Shown here: positions 1 to 9,953 of the stretch, piece after piece | Position numbering within the stretch: the first letter of the stretch is position 1 | Layout: each line of letters starts with the position of its first letter | Assembly (NCBI GenBank): GCA_031841125.1 | Contig: CM063109.1 | Coordinates: 65,974,914 to 66,038,913, forward strand | DNA: 64,000 nucleotides | Source of the DNA: Acanthococcus lagerstroemiae | Taxonomy: Eukaryota > Arthropoda > Insecta > Hemiptera > Eriococcidae | Direction of reading: 5' to 3' | Notes under the pieces: generated by a model | Database searches by the model: none | The model's input: the letters and a program-made list of their open reading frames with translations, nothing else | Told to the model about the DNA's origin: nothing | Translations under genes and position numbers: made by a program

Positions 1-298
1 CTTTGGCAACATTGAGCATGCAGCAGGGGAAGGGAAAATGATGTTTTTCAGAGAAATTATGACCACGACGAAAACAAAGTAGGCCCCGATGAGGACAACG
101 TGAGCTACAATGAGGACACAACGAGTAACAATGTGGAAGTTGCCAGATAGGAACGGTTTTTGCATTTTCCGCACATTTGCTGCAGCCTATAAATGATAAC
201 TGTTTCCATATGAACGTCAAAGTATAATATTGAATATTGCAAAAATTCACATTTCATTCGCTAAATTAAAGGAAAATTAAATGCAATTTATATAATAT
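1..298. other. Unassigned AT-rich sequence
   Basis: I see no coding signal, repeat or RNA gene here. It is the flank outside the left inverted repeat that begins at 299. Confidence 0.5.
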
Positions 299-489
299 AA
301 GGTCAAGTGCCAAATGTTGATCTACTTTTTCCAAATAGCCCCTGCTGCCTCCTCCGTATCAGTATTGAACCCCGAAATTGCGATTAATGATATATTTTAA
401 TTTTCTACTTTCACTTTTCTCAGTTGAACTTTTTTAAAGTTCAGCCAGTATTGACTCATAAGGATTTTGAAAAAATCTAAAAAACAACA

Positions 490-632
490 TTTGACACCCG
501 ATATTGAGTGTTTGACACCCAGTATTGAGTGTTTGACGCTCGGTGTCGAGTGTTTGACACTCAGTGTCGAGTGTTTGACACTCAGTGTCGAGTGTTTGAC
601 ACTCAGTGTCGAGTGTTTGACACTCAGTGTCT
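490..632. repeat. 21-bp palindromic minisatellite
   Basis: About seven tandem copies of a 21-bp unit. The core GACACTCAGTGTC is a near-perfect inverted repeat with one central mismatch, so each unit could fold into a small hairpin. The units at the left edge have drifted (CGATATTGAG, CAGTATTGAG) while the four or five central units are nearly identical, which suggests recent expansion from the middle. Because 21 is a multiple of three, the minus strand reads as a seven-residue protein repeat (DTECQTL). I regard that as a by-product and not a gene. Confidence 0.85.
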
Positions 633-1155
633 AATGTTGATCGCTTGACGGATTTCAATCTCAAGCTCATTACATTCACTTTCACACTAAAACATTTCAT
701 ACGTTTTGATCCGGATGGTAAAATGTACAATAGCTTTCTTTCTGGATATATTCTTAAAACATATCAAATGTTCAACATTCGATTCCTAAATTAACATTTG
801 ACTCTTATCTCAAGTATGGAAATGTTTTGCCAAATGTTGATCCTTTTTCAAACCCCGAAATCTTGAACTTTGAGACTGGAAATATGTATTGGTAAGTTAG
901 CTCATAGAAACTGCAACTTTTTGAAAAACATCGAATTAAAACACTTTTTACTATTTCTTTTCACTTGGATTTATGTGACCCGCAAATAGCCGGTTCGAAG
1001 TAAAATTTTCAAAATTTTCCAAAGGTACTTCATTTGAACCCATATCAATACATATAAACATCCACATATGTCGAAAAATGAATTAAAGTATGTACCATTT
1101 CAGTATTTCCAAACTACTTTTTCCTAAATTCGAAAATGTTTGAATTTTAGCACAG

Positions 1156-2043
1156 TTTCCCACACGGGAGGCTTGGGAAAAGAGGTGGCCAAGCATTCTA
1201 GGAAAAGAGGAGAATGTGTGGTTTGCAGATGCCTCTAAGAATGACCAAGGTGTAGGAATCGGAATCACGAATGCAAAAGGCGCTGACAACTGTTCAATGG
1301 CACTGGGCGAGAGCGTCACTATCCTCCAAGCGGAGATAATGGCGATCACAGTGGGCATTGAAAGAAGCCAGCAGAAGGGCCTTGTTAATAAGCAGATCTA
1401 TATCTGTACAGACAGTCAATCAGCTATCAAAGTACTATCGTCACACCAAACTACATCCCTGGTAGTGGCGGATGTTAACAAACTATACACCCTTGCTCAG
1501 GAGAACCGGGTCACCGTACTATGGACACGGGACACTGCGGCATAAAAGGGAACATGATCGCTGGTAAGCTAGCGAAGGAGGGCACCAAAAAGGAACTGGC
1601 AACGCCGAGGCCGCGTGTCTTCCTGTAGCATACAGCGTCATAAAATCCAAAGTAAAGGCTTGGATAAGCAAGCAGACGGAAATGCACTGGCGGTCGGCCA
1701 GTGGCATGAACGTCAGTAAAACACTGATAGGGGACACCCCAGTAAGTATGCCAAGTTCCTATTAGGGCTTGACAGGAAACATGCAAGGCTCATGGTCGGA
1801 CTACTAACCGGTCATGGGGCCACAAAACACATGTGGTATAAAATAGGAGTGGTAAGAAGCGGCTCCTGTAGGTACTGTGGAGAAGAGGAAGAAACCTCGA
1901 TCCATATCATATGTCGGTGCCCAGCAATAGCCGGGACAAGACGCGAAGCATTGGGGCTAGAATATTCAGCACCCAGTAAAGTCAAAGGGATAGAGCTAAG
2001 TAAAATTCTCACTTTGTCTATAAAAGTGAGGCTACTGAGCTGA
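1156..2043 (+). pseudogene. Non-LTR retrotransposon Pol C-terminus: RNase H domain plus zinc knuckle (decayed)
   Basis: The first part (1156-1545) reads as RNase H. FADASKNDQG holds the first catalytic Asp, ILQAEIMAI the Glu and TDSQSAI the second Asp. A one-base shift near 1529 moves the frame to GHCGIKGN, followed by AGKLAKEG, where the usual final Asp of A-D-x-L-A is Gly. Stops and shifts follow until about 1792, where LLTGHGATKHMW leads into a CCHC-like knuckle (CRYCGEEEETSIHIICRCP). This order matches the Pol end of RNase H-bearing LINE clades such as I or LOA; R1-type C-termini look similar but lack RNase H. Upstream endonuclease and RT are absent. The frameshifts and the lost catalytic residue show it is inactive. 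Domain identity is secure, clade uncertain. Confidence 0.88.
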
Positions 2044-2341
2044 TCCTTAACAGCAACTTGAGGAATAGTGCAATGAACTGCAAAGTCTGAGCGCTCGGTG
2101 CATGTAGCGCCACCTCACACACAAATGTAATGTAGCACATTTTCCAAATCAGGAACTTCAAAATTATCACACGATAACAAATCACGTTTTCACAGCCGAA
2201 ACTGTATAGAACGGTACGTGAAGATTCACTCCATATGATTCACCACAAACAAAAAGTTTCGACCCCTTCAACGAAAATTTATTGCATCCTGAAGGATGGA
2301 TCAACATTCGATACTTGAATCAACATTTGGCACTTTACCTT

Positions 2342-3217
2342 CATGATTAAAAATTTATTCACATCACTCTTCTTTCGGGAACAATTGACAGTGGCTTAAG
2401 CTTAATGAAAATGATAAGTTTCTGTCTTGATTTGGCACTTACAATCTTAAATGATAAAAGCAAAAATTGAACAATGGCGTAGCAATGCAGCACCGTGAAA
2501 TAAAAAAAATTCCCATGTGCAACATTGCTACACCTGAAATTTCCCTTTCAGATCTCAGCACGTGATAAACTGAAGTATCACTGTTCGCGATGCGAGACTC
2601 CGCTGAATGACGCTGTGAGTATGTTAAATAAAAGAATTATTGTGGACTTTGATGAAAATTTTTTGCTACGCATGAAAAAAATGTAAGTCACCGGCCATGC
2701 TAAACGCAATGTATTCTAACACGCATGTCTTCGTCACTGCAAAAAAGATTCAACTCGGGCCACGACGAGGAAAAGTAAACAGAAATTACCTTGAAACTTT
2801 CCCACGGTTCTATGGGATGAAGGTATCAGCTATTTACTAATTAAATGATGACTAATCATTCAATGTGATCTGACGTATTTATCTATAGATTTGATCTTCT
2901 GAAAGTGATACAAGGAATCCACGAATAAGAAACATTGCCCACGACTAGGACAAAAAAAATTCAATCTCAAGTTTTTCCCACTGTAAAAAATAAACGCTTA
3001 AAGACACACTGGGGTGAACTTTACCTTAAACAGTTTTTCACCTCCAGAGTCGGTACTAGTGGTAGGAAATGAGTATTCTCATTCAACATCATATCTAGTA
3101 CAACTTATTGTTCAAACATAAAAAAAAAACAGATCGCATGATGTGTATTCGGGCTGTTCATCCGCTTGGAGCGCTAGCGTCGTGCTCCTGGTTGCGTGAA
3201 GTCACATGATACGCGCT
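2342..3217. repeat. Unassigned DNA with a dispersed repeat at about 2450-2620
   Basis: The part around 2490-2615 resembles 10450-10760. Both share a 'ttcccatgtg' block, then 'tcagCACGTGATAAA', 'GAAGTATC' and 'TGCGAGACTCC'. The rest shows no gene or other structure that I recognise. Confidence 0.5.
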
Positions 3218-3625
3218 GTTAACACCTCTATTCGGATTCCGCAGGCCTCGTGGCGCGCTGCTGTCGTCTTACTGATGTGAAAATGAAAGAGTGATCAAGG
3301 AATTTTACAACGGGTTTTTCGTTTTATTTTTAAAACAATGTCAGGGGAATTTTCTTACAAGCTTCTGCGTTTGAAAACACTCATAAAAACTGTTCAGCCA
3401 AACTGAAATCATTACTAAAATAAAAGTAAGAAAATCGGAAGTAAAGTGTAATGAAAAGTGAAACACCAAACTAAAACGGATAAAAAACCAAACTGCAACA
3501 TTGGTAAATAATATTCACGAAATTCGTATCGTCGTATCATTCTATCATCACTCTTTCGTTGGTTATAAAAACGTTCATTAGAAGCCGCCCACTTTGTTGC
3601 GGAATCCGAATATGGACGCTGTTAA
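3218..3625. mobile_element. Small TIR element (~410 bp)
   Basis: The left end contains TATTCGGATTCCGCA after a TTAACA-type start. The right end is its reverse complement (TGCGGAATCCGAATA) followed by GTTAAG, giving inverted repeats of about 26-29 bp with a few mismatches. The interior has no coding signal. The structure is that of a MITE; superfamily and target-site duplication are unresolved. Confidence 0.5.
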
Positions 3626-3734
3626 GCAAAAAAGAAGTACATAAAAATAAATGCGTATATTTGCACATTTGGAGAAAAATAATAATAAATAAATAATCTT
3701 TACTGGGATTTCACAATTGCGTGCTTAAAATACC

Positions 3735-3906
3735 TGATTTTTTCTGGCTGGAGCAGAGCTCGCGCCACCCCGGCCCATATTGAGCAAAGGTCTCTTGCAG
3801 ACGCTCCCATTCTTTCCGGTGCCAAGTAATTTTTTTTTAAATTTTCTGTGCCTATAAATCCGTTTAGATCGTCTCTCCACCTTGTATGAGGTTTTCCTTG
3901 TTTCCG
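3735..3906 (-). pseudogene. LINE Pol C-terminal fragment
   Basis: On the minus strand this reads RKQGKPHTRWRDDLNGF, an acidic/lysine stretch, then APERMGASARDLCSIW and ALLQPEKI without a stop. The G(R/K)P-x-TRW-x-DDL motif followed by a Trp-containing tail is typical of the 3' end of the endonuclease-reverse transcriptase LINE ORFs common in insects. The RT core is absent. It lies just upstream of, and opposite in strand to, the LINE that starts at 3955, so these are two independent insertions. Confidence 0.7.
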
Positions 3907-3954
3907 ACGGAGGTAATAAATGGATATTAAAAAAAAGTGCTTATTTTCCCTGCC

Positions 3955-4971
3955 CTAATTATGGCATTTGTTGATATTGAAAAAGCTTTTGACAATGTCA
4001 AATAGAATAGAATGTTTGATATTATAAATAAATAAAAAGATATAAATAAAATTTAAAGAAATGCAAGTCATTTTATAAACTTATATAAAAGACAGAAAGC
4101 CACATTAAGAACAGAAGAGAAAGGAGAAGCTAATATAGAAAAGGGTGTAAGGTAGGGGTGCTCCTTATCTCTAGTTCTCTAGTATTATTTAATCTGTACA
4201 TAGAGTGGGCCATAAAAGAAATGAAAGAAAAACTTGAAGCAGATGTCACTATACATGGAGAGCGAGTAAAGATGCTCAGGCTTGCAGATGATATTGTCTT
4301 ATTAGCTGAAAGAAGTATTGATTTGGAAAATATTTTAAATGGAATGGAGGAGATTTTGAGTATAGAATATCGCATGAGAATAAATAAAAAATAAAACTGA
4401 AGTAATGGTACCTATGTAATCGATATGAACATGATAGCTTAAATATAAATATTCAAACAGTAAGCGAATTTTGCTATTTAGGGAGTAAAATAACAAAAGA
4501 TGGAAGGAGTAAAGGGGTATAAGTAGTAGAATAGCACAAGCCAAATTAGCACGTTATCGAAAAAGTTGTCTTTTCAAATCAAAAATAAAACTGAAATTCA
4601 AAAAATTGTTCTTGAAAACTTATGTTCGGAGTGCAGCCTTGTATGGGTGTGAAACTTGGACCATAGGAAAGCCGGAGAAGAGAGGGATCGAAGCTTTTGA
4701 GATGTAGTGCTATAGGCGGATACCTAGCATCAAATGGACGGATAAGGTGAGAAATGAGGAAGTAACTTAACAGAGTAGAAGGTAAAATGGATATTTGGAC
4801 TCGTCTGAAGAGAAGGAGAGATAAACTCTAATAGGGCATAACTTGAAGCACCCAGGAATAATATCACTGCTGCTCCTGGAAGAGAGAGTGGAAGGAAAGA
4901 ATTGGGTAGGTCGGCAAAGATTTCAGTATGTTCAACAGATACTCAAGGATGTCAAGTATAAGTGTTATTAC
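3955..4971 (+). pseudogene. Non-LTR retrotransposon reverse transcriptase, 5' part (decayed)
   Basis: RT blocks appear in order. AFVDIEKAFDNVK (3961-4002) holds the first catalytic Asp. GVR*GCSLS (4144-4170) is the QG motif with Gln replaced by a stop. LFNLYIEWAIKEMK follows after a frameshift. LRLADDIVLLAE near 4275-4310 is the F/YADD box with Leu in first place. Then come CYLGSKITKDGR, LYGCETWTIG and, near 4830-4971, the C-terminal GHNLKHPG ... GRQRFQYVQQILKDVK region. Several stops and shifts make it inactive. The ORF is cut at 4971 by the composite transposon (4972-7617) and resumes in frame at 7618. A fragment at 10392-10440 with CETWTIG is probably the same family. Confidence 0.9.
4964..4971. 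repeat. Target-site duplication, left copy (GTTATTAC)
   Basis: GTTATTAC directly precedes the composite element and is repeated exactly at 7618-7625. Eight-bp duplications are characteristic of hAT-superfamily transposition. Confidence 0.88.
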
Positions 4972-5299
4972 CAGGGGGAAACTATAGGAGACGTGGGGGT
5001 TGAAACATCCCACAATAATTTGGCAGTCGGCAAATTTTAAGACTGTTCATTTGACACCCTCCCCCCCTCAATAATTTGATAATCGGCAAATTTTGAAACT
5101 GTTCATTTGAATTTTCATTTTTATGCATGTTTGTTTGTTTATTTATTATATTTTTCTATTAAAAAATATTTCTATTAAAAAATTGGCAAATTTTTAATTT
5201 ATTAAACATTTTGTCAGCGAATTTTTAGCTTTCAAAAAATATTTGTCGGTAAAGTTCTCTTCCCCACCTTTCCAAACTAAAAGTCAAATTTCGTTTCTG
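4972..5299 (+). repeat. Left terminal subrepeat of composite A
   Basis: Starts CAGGGGGAAACTATAGG and passes through 'aataatttggcagtcggcaa' (repeated once in diverged form) and 'ttgtttgtttattta'. It ends AAATTTCGTTTCTG. It is similar over most of its length to 7364-7617, like a long terminal direct repeat, yet its own two ends are mutually inverted (CAGGG...CGAAACT type). Confidence 0.8.
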
Positions 5300-5736
5300 A
5301 AAATGGAGTATCTTGGACCCCTGTTAGAGAATAGAGACTAGTCAGTCAAAAGCAGAAGGTTTCAAGCAGAGTATCGAACGTTATTTGAAAGGTTAAAACA
5401 AAGCTGAAATGTGGAAGACATTTCGAAAATCTGAAAGTCGGTAGCAAACGTTGATGAATTTCAAATGTCCATGACTATTCGGACTGCCAGCGCGAAAGAG
5501 TCACCCTCTATAATTTTAGGCACCTGAAAATAAAGGAACCCTACATATTTTGGAAAAATTCATCAGATTGAAATTAAAAATGGTCTCAATGGAAGGAAAA
5601 TTTTATGTACTATAATAAATCTTGTCCTAATTATTTTTTCGATAAACGCTTTCGTTTTCATAATATTTTGAGATTTCTTCGTATGCCTGTAAGTGAAATA
5701 TTCCGCTCAATCAGGGTTACATTCTGTAATGTAGTC

Positions 5737-6595
5737 TCCGTCACTCACTCAATAAGTCAGTAATTCACTCACTCACTCAGTCATTCGCTTACTTATTTAG
5801 TGATTCACTCAGTTACTCAATCACTTACTCAGTGATTCAGTGATTAACTCATTTACTTATAGTCATTCACACATTCTCTAATTAAGTTATTTATTCACTT
5901 CCTCACTCCATGACTCACTCAATAAGTCAGTGATTCACTCAGTCACTCGCTTACTTATTTAGTGATTCACTCACTTACTCAGTTATTCATTCATTCTGTA
6001 ATTCAGCTATTCATTTACTTCGTCACTTCATCACTCACTGAGTCAGCGATTCACTCACTTATTTAGTGATTCACTCAGTTACTCAATCACTTACTCTGTG
6101 ACTGAGTGATTCACGCTTATTTATTGAGTTATTCACTCAGTTACTTTGTCACTCACTCAATCACACTTACTTAGTGACTCAGTGATTCACTAAGTCACTC
6201 GCTTACTCATTTAGTGATTCACTCAGTTACTCACTCACTTAGTGACTCAGTGACTCACTCGCTTACTTAATTATTCACTCATTCTGTAATGTACGTTATT
6301 CATTCACTTATTCACTTTGTCACTCGCTCAATAAGTTAGTGATTCACTCACTCACTCAGTCATTTGCTTACTTATTCAGTGATTCACTCAGTTACTCAAT
6401 CACTTGCTCAGTGATTCATTCACTTCCTCACTCCGTCACTCACCAAATGAGTCAGTAATTCACTCACTCACTCAGTCATTCGCTTACTTATTTAGTGATT
6501 CACACAGTCACTCGCTTACTTATTTAGTTATTCACACAGTTGCTTAATCACTTACTTCGTGACTCAGTGATTCACTCACTCACTCAATCATTTGT
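5737..6595. repeat. Degenerate tetranucleotide satellite inside composite A
   Basis: About 860 bases built from 4-bp words such as TCAC, TCAG, TTAC, TTAT, TTAG and TGAT. There is a loose higher-order pattern in which blocks like 'cactcagttactcaatcac' and 'cttacttatttagtgattc' return every few tens of bases. It is homologous to 47465-48262 in composite B, although the block order differs, as expected from slippage and unequal exchange. Confidence 0.9.
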
Positions 6596-7363
6596 AAACG
6601 ATTACAACGCACCACCCGTTTGAGCAGCCCGAAATCTGTTGTTACTAGATTCTCTGTTTGACCTAGAGCCTGAAATTTGAGAAAGTTGAATGTTTTTTTA
6701 AAATATAATAGTTGAAAGCAAAAGACTTATTTTTCAATGTCACAAGCTGAATCCGATAGTAAATGTTCTATTGTTTAATTTACTGTCTTTGGTCCTACCC
6801 ATTAATGTACATACTCATTAAAGTTGAAATAACTCGAAAATTAAGACGTTTTTGAAGTATTTAAAGAGAAACGAATTTTTCGAACAAAGAATATCCTGTC
6901 GATTAAGACTATTTTTTATACCTGAATTCCAAAATTATGCTACATGTGTCAAAAACTTCACCATTTGGTCGTTGCTAAGAGTAGTCGATACTCGCGCTGT
7001 ACGGCCCGATAGGAGAGAAATTTAGTCTGGAACAAAATTCAAAACTCCATGTATTTTTTCCATAAGAACGAAAGGGAACTTCTGGCACGGATTCCTCTAA
7101 TCCGATCAACAGAAAACTGTGTACTTTTTTTTTTTATATTTTCTATTTGGTTTGATTTTATTGGAATCAATTTAGGAGAGGAATTAGAGGAAATTCAGAA
7201 AAAAAAGATCACCAAGAGTAAGCAACGACCACCTCAATGTGTAAGGAAGTAGTGTGTTCCTCTCAAGTATTCCTAAAATCCTTCCACCTTACTCTCCCAG
7301 AATAGGGTAAGCTCATGTGCGCAAATGTGAGTGCTTGGGGGATAAGATTCCAATCTGCATTTA

Positions 7364-7617
7364 CAGGGACGAAACTATGGGGAGGGGGGGGGAGTGAAAC
7401 ACCCCCAATAATTAGGCAGTCAGCAAATTTTAAAACTGCATCTTTGAACTTTTCATTTTCTAAGAACGTTTGTTTGTCTATTATATAGATATATTTTTTC
7501 AATTAAAAAATATTTTGATTAAAAAATCGGCGAATTTTCAAATTTTTAGAAAATTTTGTCGGTACATTTTCCTTCTCCACCCCCCCCCCTCCAACTGAAA
7601 GTCAAGTTTCGCTTCTG
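7364..7617 (+). repeat. Right terminal subrepeat of composite A
   Basis: Begins CAGGGACGAAACTATGGGG, then a poly-G tract, 'aataattaggcagtcagcaa' and a poly-C/pyrimidine tract. It ends GTCAAGTTTCGCTTCTG. It is a direct repeat of 4972-5299. Its outer end abuts the right GTTATTAC duplication. Confidence 0.8.
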
Positions 7618-7715
7618 GTTATTACGAAATGAAAGAACTCGCCCAAGATAGGGAGAAATGGAGAGCTGCATCAAACCGGTCGTAAGACTGATAACCTTAT
7701 CATCATCATCAGTTC
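7618..7715 (+). pseudogene. LINE 3' end, continuation of 3955-4971 beyond the insertion
   Basis: After the target duplication the frame continues YYEMKELAQDREKW then RAASNRS and a stop at about 7683. This is the usual C-terminus of this LINE type (E-x-KxLAxDRxxWRxASNxS). It joins in frame to KDVKYKCYY at 4971. The following 'tatcatcatcatcag' looks like the simple-repeat tail of the element. Confidence 0.85.
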
Positions 7716-7789
7716 ACAAGATATTTGGCTGGGACAAAAATATTAACATTCTTGTAGAATCACGCACCTGCGACATCTGCACTTGATTT

Positions 7790-8767
7790 GGCCGCCACTT
7801 GTTTCAGACTTCGCGTCTGGCTGTTTCGAGCGCGCACATGCAAAACGGCTCGCTATTTATAGGACGCGGCAAAAGGGTCGTCTCTCGAAACCTCCCAACT
7901 GGTCATGAGGGTAATACAGTCTGTACGGGTTGCACCCTTAGCATATTTAGGATCGGTTTTCACCATACGGGTGTACAGTCTCAATGTCGCACTAGCGCTC
8001 TATCAACTTTAAGTACGTGGCTATGGCGATTTTTTCGTGTTTTTTTTTTTCTTTCTTTTTTGTATGCAAATATCTCGATTCGCAGCCGACGTATTCGCCT
8101 TAACCTATACGGTCGTTGAAGTCACCGGGCTCGCGGTTACGCAGTCACCGTTTTTGGGCGCGCGTCGTAAACGCGAATTAACGAACATTCTCCGTCCGGT
8201 CACCGGTTTAGAGCTGTTTTAATCAGCTGATCATGCGCGTACAGCGTACGGAGTGTTCGGTGCCGAATGCAATGCAGCCGTTCTCGGATACGTTGGCTGA
8301 CCGAGTTATCACGTTATCACATTCCGGCTTCAAAACGGAACGTGAATCGCACAGGCTTATCAATCGGCTGTACACGTAGATGCGTCTCTCTGCAAATACG
8401 AAATGACGACGCCTCTGCGAACTCGCACGTTGGTAAGGTCTGTGCAGCACAGAGAAGGAAGTTTCGAGCACGTATCAACTCGAGCCCGATCGTGAATTTC
8501 GTTCGTACCGTTCAGGCTGCACTCGTCCCCCCGGAACGTGGAAGGTGGAATTTCTGCCGATGCGTTTAATTAAACGGCTCGGTGGCTCGGCCGCGGTCGA
8601 GAAGAGGGTCTAGGTGTCGGAAATTATAACCGATCACGTTCGAACAAAATCTGGCGTTATTACTTTTTTTAATATTATATCACGAAGGGGAAGAGGAAAA
8701 CCTGACTTAACCAGAACCGGTTGCGAGGTTGTGGGTGATTTGAACTCAGGTTTGGCATTTGCCTTTT

Positions 8768-8806
<39 letters not shown>

Positions 8807-9386
8807 GTTTCGTTTCGAATCGAGCAGCGTACATCAGGTGTCGAAGAGTCGTGTAGAAGAACGTAGAGGCATATAAGCGATTTTTCTATTCGACAGTGTA
8901 TTATGTTTGAAAACGAGCAACCTCGTAACACTTTCACTTGAAATATTAATTCTAGGTATCCTCTCTTGTTTCACTCGTCCGTGAGCGAATTTCTTAATGA
9001 TCGGATAAAAGGCGGCGCGGTTCGCCGAATTATCAATTTTAATTTCACGCCGAGCGTGTGACGTCCGAGGGTCTGTAATGGTGATTTCTCGATTCTGGCC
9101 TTTCTATACTGGCCAGTCCAAGTCCAGTCGTGCCGGAGTCTCGTGGGTGATACGATCGTACGCTATTATATGATACGAGTACAGGCGAACTCGCATCGCA
9201 TCGCACGGCGATACCGAGTATTATGTCGTTTATGAATGGTCTCGAAGCAGCTGGCTCGAGCTGATGCAAACGAACTGGTTTCTGCAGGTTCGCGTGTTGC
9301 CGTTCTTGGTCCTCCGGTGTGACCGCTGACATTCGTTTGCGGCTGAAAACCGGTGGCGGCGTGGTAGCTAAAATATGCCTCCGCAT
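7790..9386. promoter_or_regulatory. CpG-rich region; candidate host promoter or exon
   Basis: CpG density is far above the surrounding AT-rich DNA, for example about 15 CpG in roughly 110 bases near 8110-8220, and recognisable repeats are absent. A TATA-like 'ctatttatagg' lies at about 7853 and a (CT)n tract at about 8771-8804. The short open frames on both strands match no family I know and probably reflect the higher GC. CpG-rich islands in otherwise repeat-filled insect DNA often mark promoters or conserved exons. The strand of any gene cannot be told. Confidence 0.35.
8771..8804. repeat. (CT)n microsatellite
   Basis: An uninterrupted CT dinucleotide run within the CpG-rich region. On the opposite strand it is GA, the type of tract bound by GAGA-like factors in insects; binding here is conjecture. 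Confidence 0.9.
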
Positions 9387-9634
9387 AACCCCTCGCTCTA
9401 AGGGACCAGGTAGGCCGAGTGGATAGCGCGCTGGTCTCGGAATCCGGAGGTCCCGGGTTCGAGCCCACGTAGCAACTCGCTACATTTCGACCTAGGTCGG
9501 TTTTTCGGCAAGGTGAGAAGAGGGCTAAGATAGCCCTAACCGCCTCCCCGACGTCTCTGAGGTAATACTCGAAAAGGTGGATTCCAGGGCTCGGGCGTAG
9601 AGTAAAATTAGAAAAGAAACCCGTCGCTCTAAGG
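9387..9634 (+). mobile_element. tRNA-derived SINE, copy 1, with target-site duplications
   Basis: The 5' head carries a box A-like TAGGCCGAGTGG (9411-9422) and a box B-like GGTTCGAGCCC (about 9457-9467), the split RNA polymerase III promoter of a tRNA. A non-tRNA body follows, containing 'ttcgacctaggtcggttttt', 'agccctaac' and 'gacgtctctgaggtaat'. The body (9404-9617) is flanked by 17-bp direct repeats (9387-9403 and 9618-9634) that differ at one base; both contain TCGCTCTAAGG. A second copy lies at 37175-37422. The head does not form a complete functional tRNA gene. Confidence 0.88.
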
Positions 9635-9953
9635 AAAAGAAAATCAGCCGGCCAGGATTACCAATCGCACTCTTGAACTCTCTGATCGGGGTCTCCAATG
9701 GTAGACAAATTGCAAGTCTACCACAGTCAACAAAGCTGGGTTTGGTCGCGCATGTCCGGCTGGCCAGACTTTTTTTGAAAGGAAATAGTATACCAAAATG
9801 AACAGGGTTAGCGTAGTGGAGGGTACAATGAAAAATACATGGAGCAGAGGCCCATCTTATGGATAACTCCTCTACTGAGGCACTTCCAGTTACATCAATG
9901 TTGCCAATCAACAGTATGTACATTTTGTTTTTAGTGCCACTTTTTGCGTCAAA
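9635..9953. other. Unassigned interval
   Basis: No feature can be supported. It may include the decayed upstream part of the mariner relic that follows. Confidence 0.4.

Larger units (their letters stand above)
299..2341. mobile_element. TIR-bounded ~2.0-kb block (possible non-autonomous DNA transposon)
   Basis: The left edge (299-321) and the reverse complement of the right edge (2319-2341) agree over 23 bases with one mismatch. Both contain the motif GTGCCAAATGTTGAT, and variants of CAAATGTTGATC recur inside at about 627 and 832. The block encloses a minisatellite (490-632) and a decayed retrotransposon Pol fragment (1156-2043), which were probably acquired secondarily. No transposase is visible. 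Seen: the inverted repeats. Inferred: that they bound one mobile unit. No clear target-site duplication was found, so a chance pair of dispersed repeats remains possible. Confidence 0.45.
4972..7617. mobile_element. Composite hAT-like non-autonomous element, copy A
   Basis: The outer ends are imperfect inverted repeats: CAGGGGGAAACT on the left, and CAGAAGCGAAACTTGAC as the reverse complement of the right end. Exact 8-bp duplications flank the element and it splits a LINE reading frame that is restored when it is removed. Inside are a left terminal subrepeat (4972-5299), a unique spacer, a tetranucleotide satellite (5737-6595), more spacer and a right terminal subrepeat (7364-7617) in the same orientation as the left. 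No transposase is encoded, so it would need one in trans. Copy B at 46670-49206 has the same order throughout, and a truncated inverted copy lies at 27596-27870. Confidence 0.88.

Noticed and set aside
434..730. 98-aa minus-strand ORF with repeated DTECQTL
   Set aside because: It is only the translation of a 21-bp minisatellite, a length divisible by three.
5737..6595. CRISPR-like or regulatory array
   Set aside because: There are no constant repeats with unique spacers; it is a degenerate 4-bp satellite in a eukaryotic transposon.
4972..7617. LTR retrotransposon or TRIM, because of the terminal direct repeats
   Set aside because: The ends are not TG...CA, no primer-binding site or polypurine tract is evident, and the target duplication is 8 bp with inverted outer ends, which fits hAT better.
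8614..8856. ORFs crossing the CT microsatellite in the CpG-rich region
   Set aside because: They translate the simple repeat into Ser-Leu or Arg-Glu runs and have antisense equivalents.
9404..9480. Possible functional tRNA gene
   Set aside because: A and B boxes are present but the sequence continues into a SINE body, has target-site duplications and a sister copy, and no complete cloverleaf was evident.
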